A stretch of DNA of 64,000 nt from Tissierella simiarum. GTDB taxonomy: Bacteria; Bacillota; Clostridia; Tissierellales; Tissierellaceae. Where the stretch lies: positions 62,001 to 126,000 of the forward strand of contig NZ_JAHLPM010000004.1 in NCBI RefSeq assembly GCF_018917865.1. Reading direction: 5' to 3'. Each line of letters begins with the position of its first letter. The stretch's first letter is position 1. Positions 60,434-64,000 of the stretch are shown here, in pieces. The notes under the pieces are model-generated. The model searched no databases. It saw only the letters and a list, made by a program, of their open reading frames with translations, and was not told the origin of the DNA. The position numbers and the translations under genes are program-made.

Positions 60434-61963
60434 CTATTTTGCATATTCAATAGCCCTAGTTTCTCTTATAACATTAACTTTAATTTGACCTGGGTAATCT
60501 AATTCAGATTCTATTCTCTTAACGATTTCCCTTGCAGTATGAAGTATTTGATCATCATTAATTTCTTCTGGTTTAACCATTATTCTAACTTCTCGACCTG
60601 CTTGAATAGCAAAAGATTTTTCAATTCCTTCGAAGGAATTAGCTATTTCTTCAAGTTTTTGTAACCTTTTTATATAAGCCTCTAAAGTTTCTCTTCTTGC
60701 ACCTGGTCTGGCTGCTGATATAGCATCTGCAGCTTGTACTAATACCGCTTCTACAGTTTGTGGCTCAATATCTCCGTGATGAGCTGCAATTGCATGAAGA
60801 ACTTCTTTAGATTCTTTATATCTACGAGCTAAGTCAACACCAATATCAACATGAGGTCCTTCTATCTCGTGATCCACTGCCTTACCAATATCATGTAGCA
60901 GGCCTGCTCTCTTAGCTATCTTTACATCAGCACCTAATTCTGCTGCCATTACACCAGCTAAATGAGCTACTTCTATAGAATGTCTGAGAACGTTTTGACC
61001 ATAGCTTGTTCTATATTTAAGCCTACCTAAAAGCTTAATAATTTCTGGATGAAGACCATGAACTCCTGCTTCAAAAGCAGCTTGTTCTCCTTCTTCTCTT
61101 ATTATATTATCAACTTCTTTTTTAGCCTTGTCTACCATTTCTTCAATCCTAGCAGGATGTATTCTTCCATCTACAATTAACTTTTCAAGAGCAATTCTTG
61201 CCACTTCTCGTCTAATAGGATCAAATCCTGATAAAACTACAGCTTCTGGAGTATCATCAATAATTAAATCAATTCCGGTTAAAGTTTCTAAAGTCCTAAT
61301 ATTTCTACCTTCTCTACCAATTATTCTACCCTTCATTTCATCATTAGGTAATGGTACAACAGTTACTGTGGATTCAGCAACATGGTCAGCAGCACATTTT
61401 TGTATTGCTACTGAAATAATTTCTCTAGCTTTCTTTTCAGCTTCTTCTTTAGCCTTGTTTTCCATTTCTTTAATCATGATAGCAGATTCATGGATAATTT
61501 CTTTTCTAATATCATTTAATAATAGCTCTTTCGCCTCTTCAGAGGTTAGACCAGAAAGTCTTTCTAATTCTAACACTTGTTTCTCATAAAGTTCATTAAT
61601 TAAGTTCTCCTTTTCTTCTAATTCTCTTCCTTTTCTTATAAGGAGATCTTCTTTCTTTTCTATTGAATCGCTTTTCCTATCAATAGTTTCTTCTTTATGA
61701 AGTATTCGCCTTTCTAGCTTTTGTAACTCATTTCTACGCTCTCTGTTCTCTTTCTCAACTTCACTTCTCAATTTATGAATTTCTTCCTTTGCTTCAAGAA
61801 GAAGTTCTTTCTTTTGAGTTTCACCATCTCTCTCTGCATCTTCAACAATTCTTTTAGCTAATTCTTCTGCATTATTTATTTTACCTTCGCCTATAGTCTT
61901 TCTAATGTAATATCCAGCGAAAATTCCAAAAACTGCACCAAGAATTACAAATAAAATTTCAAT
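60434..61963 (-). CDS. rny: Ribonuclease Y, probable ATT start
   Basis: 509 residues if translation begins at ATT (61963), seven bases after AGGAGGTG; no ATG, GTG or TTG lies in frame between that ribosome site and residue 50, and the N-terminus then reads [20 protein letters not shown], the expected membrane anchor. Next come a long coiled coil (30-195), a KH domain ([19 protein letters not shown]) and an HD domain ([24 protein letters not shown]). It is the main mRNA endonuclease of Firmicutes, attached to the membrane. Starting at the first ATG would lose the anchor. Confidence 0.9.
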   Translation of the reverse strand: MEILFVILGAVFGIFAGYYIRKTIGEGKINNAEELAKRIVEDAERDGETQKKELLLEAKEEIHKLRSEVEKENRERRNELQKLERRILHKEETIDRKSDSIEKKEDLLIRKGRELEEKENLINELYEKQVLELERLSGLTSEEAKELLLNDIRKEIIHESAIMIKEMENKAKEEAEKKAREIISVAIQKCAADHVAESTVTVVPLPNDEMKGRIIGREGRNIRTLETLTGIDLIIDDTPEAVVLSGFDPIRREVARIALEKLIVDGRIHPARIEEMVDKAKKEVDNIIREEGEQAAFEAGVHGLHPEIIKLLGRLKYRTSYGQNVLRHSIEVAHLAGVMAAELGADVKIAKRAGLLHDIGKAVDHEIEGPHVDIGVDLARRYKESKEVLHAIAAHHGDIEPQTVEAVLVQAADAISAARPGARRETLEAYIKRLQKLEEIANSFEGIEKSFAIQAGREVRIMVKPEEINDDQILHTAREIVKRIESELDYPGQIKVNVIRETRAIEYAK

Positions 61964-62096
61964 AACGACGCACCTCCTATTCTATTTAATTATCAAGTTC
62001 CATACTACATTCGCATTTTCTCAATAAAAATATAAACCGAATATTTTCGGATTTATGGAGTCTACACTATACGTTTGTATGGCTACATACGCTTTA

Positions 62097-62125
62097 ATTT
62101 TATTACTTTTACATAATAATGTCAA
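62097..62125 (-). promoter_or_regulatory. Promoter of rny
   Basis: Minus strand: TTGACA (62125-62120), 17-base spacer, TAAAAT (62102-62097). The leader of about 130 bases contains short inverted repeats (GTATG/CATAC, CCGAA/TTCGG). Confidence 0.7.
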
Positions 62126-62132
62126 GATGTAA

Positions 62133-62786
62133 TTAGGTGGTCACCTTATGAACACTAGTTTCAGACCCTTTTAGTTCAACTCTATAAGCATTAGTACCAA
62201 TAGAAGAAAGATGTTGATTATGAGTTACCATTATAATCTGTCTATCAAACATTTCTGAGGTTTGTTTTAAAAAATCCGCTACATTAAAAATAAAGTCTTC
62301 GCTCACATGCTTTGCAGGCTCATCTAAAATAACAGGACCTTCTATTCTAGGCTTGTGAATTTGAAGAAAAGCTATCCTCAAAGCCAGAGAAATTATATCT
62401 ACAACGCCTCCACCTCGAGATAACTCTGGTTTAGTTTTTATAATAGTATCTTGAACTTCATTTATAACATAAAATTCCGCATTAGCTTTACCCCTTAGCT
62501 CATCAAGTTCTATAATGAATTCTATGTCAGATTCGAAAACATACTGTAAACACTTAGTAACCAATGTTTCAATTTGTTTTTTAGCTTGCTCCCTAGCAAA
62601 TTCAGAAGTTTTCTGAAATAACATACTAACTTTTTCAAGAAGTTCTATATCCACATTTATTTTTTCAACAATTTTTTTATTTTCTTTTATCTGTTCTAGT
62701 ATTTTATCTCTTTTACCTTCTTCTCTAGATATAAATTCTTTTAACTGTTCTAAACAGCTATCTAACTCCTGTATATCTTTTATCAT
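62133..62786 (-). CDS. Rad50/SbcC-like ATPase, C-terminal half as a separate protein
   Basis: 217 residues. An N-terminal coiled coil (5-65) precedes the ABC-type C-lobe: signature LSRGGGVVDIISLALR, Walker B with catalytic Glu in GPVILDEPAKHVSED, and H-loop VTHNQHL. The Walker A lobe is absent; it must come from another protein, most likely the partly seen gene at 63052-64000. Its ATG follows the stop of the 83-residue coil gene by one base, so the three genes are an operon. Probably DNA-end processing or repair. Confidence 0.82.
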   Translation of the reverse strand: MIKDIQELDSCLEQLKEFISREEGKRDKILEQIKENKKIVEKINVDIELLEKVSMLFQKTSEFAREQAKKQIETLVTKCLQYVFESDIEFIIELDELRGKANAEFYVINEVQDTIIKTKPELSRGGGVVDIISLALRIAFLQIHKPRIEGPVILDEPAKHVSEDFIFNVADFLKQTSEMFDRQIIMVTHNQHLSSIGTNAYRVELKGSETSVHKVTT

Positions 62787-62787
62787 T

Positions 62788-63039
62788 TTATCCCTTCTTT
62801 TCTATTAGATCTTTAGGAAGCAAGGCATTAGCTTCTTTGAAAAGATCGTCTATTTCCTTTGTTAAATTTTCTATTTCTTTTTCTAAATCCTCAGGATTTA
62901 CCCCTAAACTGTTTAGTTCCTTTATAATTTCTTCTTGCTGCTGATTTAATTGATCCAATCTAGCTTCAGCTCTATATTTTAAAGATTTAGCTTTTTCTAA
63001 GTTATCTTTTAAAATATTTAATTCTTTTTCATAATCCAT
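62788..63039 (-). CDS. Small coiled-coil protein in the Rad50-like operon
   Basis: 83 residues, almost entirely heptad-like coiled coil (LNILKDNLEKAKSLKYRAEA and LEKEIENLTKEIDDLFKEAN). AGGAGGGTGCTGTT precedes the ATG, 12 bases after the stop of the upstream gene. Its place between the two halves of an SMC/Rad50-like ATPase suggests it is a part of the coil arm or a bridging subunit. Confidence 0.65.
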   Translation of the reverse strand: MDYEKELNILKDNLEKAKSLKYRAEARLDQLNQQQEEIIKELNSLGVNPEDLEKEIENLTKEIDDLFKEANALLPKDLIEKKG

Positions 63040-63051
63040 AACAGCACCCTC

Positions 63052-64000
63052 CTAGTCATAATGACTTATTATATGATTAATCGTATCGTTATCAATATTA
63101 CTAAAACATAAAGGACATATCTCCAATTTTATCAATATTTCTCTATATTCTTCTAAAGACTTTTTTATTGTTTTATTTAATTTGCCTATATTTATATTCT
63201 CCTTAGATTTTTCCAGACCAATAGATTGATAACTGTTAACTATGACATCTAACTTCTTATATTGATCTATTTTATTCTTTAGATTAGTATATATAAGGCC
63301 TATATCATCAACATTCTGGAGTCTATCTATGTATACCTTGCCAATTGATATACTTTTCTTTGACTTTTCTAATTTTTCTTGTATTACATTTAATTTTTCT
63401 AGTTTATTTAACTTGTTCTGAAAATCTTTTACTTTGAGTTCTACATTTTCTATTTGGGATAATTGATTTGATATATTTTTATATTTAGATATTTCTCCAT
63501 TTCCTTTACTAAACTTAATCTGTAGCTCTATCATTTTTTCTCTTTTATTGTTAAATAAAGGAAGTTTTTCAATATTTACATTTGCTTTATCTATATTTTT
63601 TAAAGCCTTAATAATTTCAAAACTTTCATCTTTTTGTTTAATAATCTTATTCAATCTATTATGTTGACTATCAATATAAATATACTTTTTAATAACAGTA
63701 GATAATTGCTTAACTAAAATTTCTACTTCTCTAATTCCAATTAGCTTGTTAAGATATTCTTTAATTAAATCTATTTCCTTCTTTGTATCATTTAAGTCGT
63801 TTAATATAGATTTTAACTTATCTAACTTATTGTTTTTTTCTACAACTTTATTTCGCAACAATTCTATTTCTTTAGCTTTCTTAATTAAATCATCTAGATA
63901 TTCATATTGTTTTAGATCTTCTTCTAGATTATTTATATGTTCATCAATGTTTTTCTTATTAATAGATAAGTTTCTATTATCCCTTAACGTATCTCTTAAA
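63052..64000 (-). CDS. Rad50/SbcC-like coiled-coil protein ending in a zinc-hook motif (5' end outside window)
   Basis: The frame is open to the window edge, so the start is not seen. The visible 315 residues are long coiled coil (LKSILNDLNDTKKEIDLIKE, KVKDFQNKLNKLEKLNVIQE) and end in LEICPLCFSNIDNDTIN, a CPLC motif like the zinc hook at the apex of Rad50/SbcC. The protein stops 18 residues later, exactly where the returning coil would begin. The N-terminal Walker A lobe is expected to lie outside the window. Confidence 0.72.
   Translation of the reverse strand, partial: LRDTLRDNRNLSINKKNIDEHINNLEEDLKQYEYLDDLIKKAKEIELLRNKVVEKNNKLDKLKSILNDLNDTKKEIDLIKEYLNKLIGIREVEILVKQLSTVIKKYIYIDSQHNRLNKIIKQKDESFEIIKALKNIDKANVNIEKLPLFNNKREKMIELQIKFSKGNGEISKYKNISNQLSQIENVELKVKDFQNKLNKLEKLNVIQEKLEKSKKSISIGKVYIDRLQNVDDIGLIYTNLKNKIDQYKKLDVIVNSYQSIGLEKSKENINIGKLNKTIKKSLEEYREILIKLEICPLCFSNIDNDTINHIISHYD

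Noticed and set aside
60434-61771. RNase Y starting at ATG 61771
   Set aside because: It would remove the membrane anchor and part of the coiled coil, both encoded in frame upstream to 61963, and no ribosome site precedes 61771.
1-64000. CRISPR array or tRNA genes
   Set aside because: No regularly spaced repeats and no cloverleaf with conserved TTC arm were found while reading either strand.

Overview
The window looks like a chromosome segment of an anaerobic, endospore-forming, low-GC Clostridia bacterium, probably close to the Tissierellia. This is inference. It rests on very AT-rich DNA, strong AGGAGG-type ribosome binding sites with many TTG and GTG starts, spore genes (spoIIM, gerW/ytfJ, spoVS, two penicillin-binding carboxypeptidases), a 2-oxoacid:ferredoxin oxidoreductase, and an IspH-ribosomal S1 fusion. 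No rRNA, tRNA or CRISPR array was seen.

Layout. 1-8.4 kb: the end of a SteA-like gene, an MctB-like gene, two envelope glycosyltransferases, a DUF3866 protein, a NUDIX hydrolase, spoIIM, xerD and two nucleoside phosphorylases. 8.5-17.1 kb: dacF, a broken DUF606 transporter, an M50 protease, scpA-scpB, ytfI-gerW, a second carboxypeptidase, and a two-gene flavin/iron-sulfur redox pair. 17.1-24 kb: rluB, an acetyltransferase, mnmM, a carboxyltransferase subunit, and the korDABC operon ending in its probable RpiR regulator. 24-35.4 kb: a phosphatase, a BaiN-type flavoprotein, aroH, cmk, plsC, ispH-S1, cheR, three tandem M42 peptidases and a MerR regulator. 35.4-38.8 kb: an aminotransferase (minus strand), an AT-rich gap and a secreted subtilase with a chitin-binding-type tail.

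38.9-45.6 kb is a decayed prophage or integrative element. An orphan miaB 5' end lies at its left edge and the intact miaB at its right edge, and both contain the same 23-bp sequence (2 mismatches). Just inside the left copy is the remnant of a large serine recombinase. The rest is small phage genes, a broken recU, a phage metallopeptidase fragment, holin and amidase relics, and a cluster of tiny hydrophobic Cys-containing proteins.

45.4-55.2 kb: miaB, mutS-mutL-miaA-hfq, a methionine gamma-lyase-like gene, and a divergent lexA/yneA SOS pair with three LexA boxes. 55.2-64 kb is all minus strand: a tyrosine recombinase with a large palindrome upstream, two unrecognised small genes bracketed by palindromes sharing a core, an aminotransferase, PadR, a PHP phosphoesterase, spoVS, rny (RNase Y, apparently starting at ATT) and a three-gene split Rad50/SbcC-like ATPase that runs off the right edge.

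Points most worth attention: the spoIIM ribosome site hidden by a hairpin whose loop holds a promoter-like sequence; probable CTG and ATT starts for DUF3866 and rny; the att-like repeats in miaB; the split Rad50-like operon; an unidentified structured RNA candidate before cheR; and the palindrome-flanked genes next to the recombinase.
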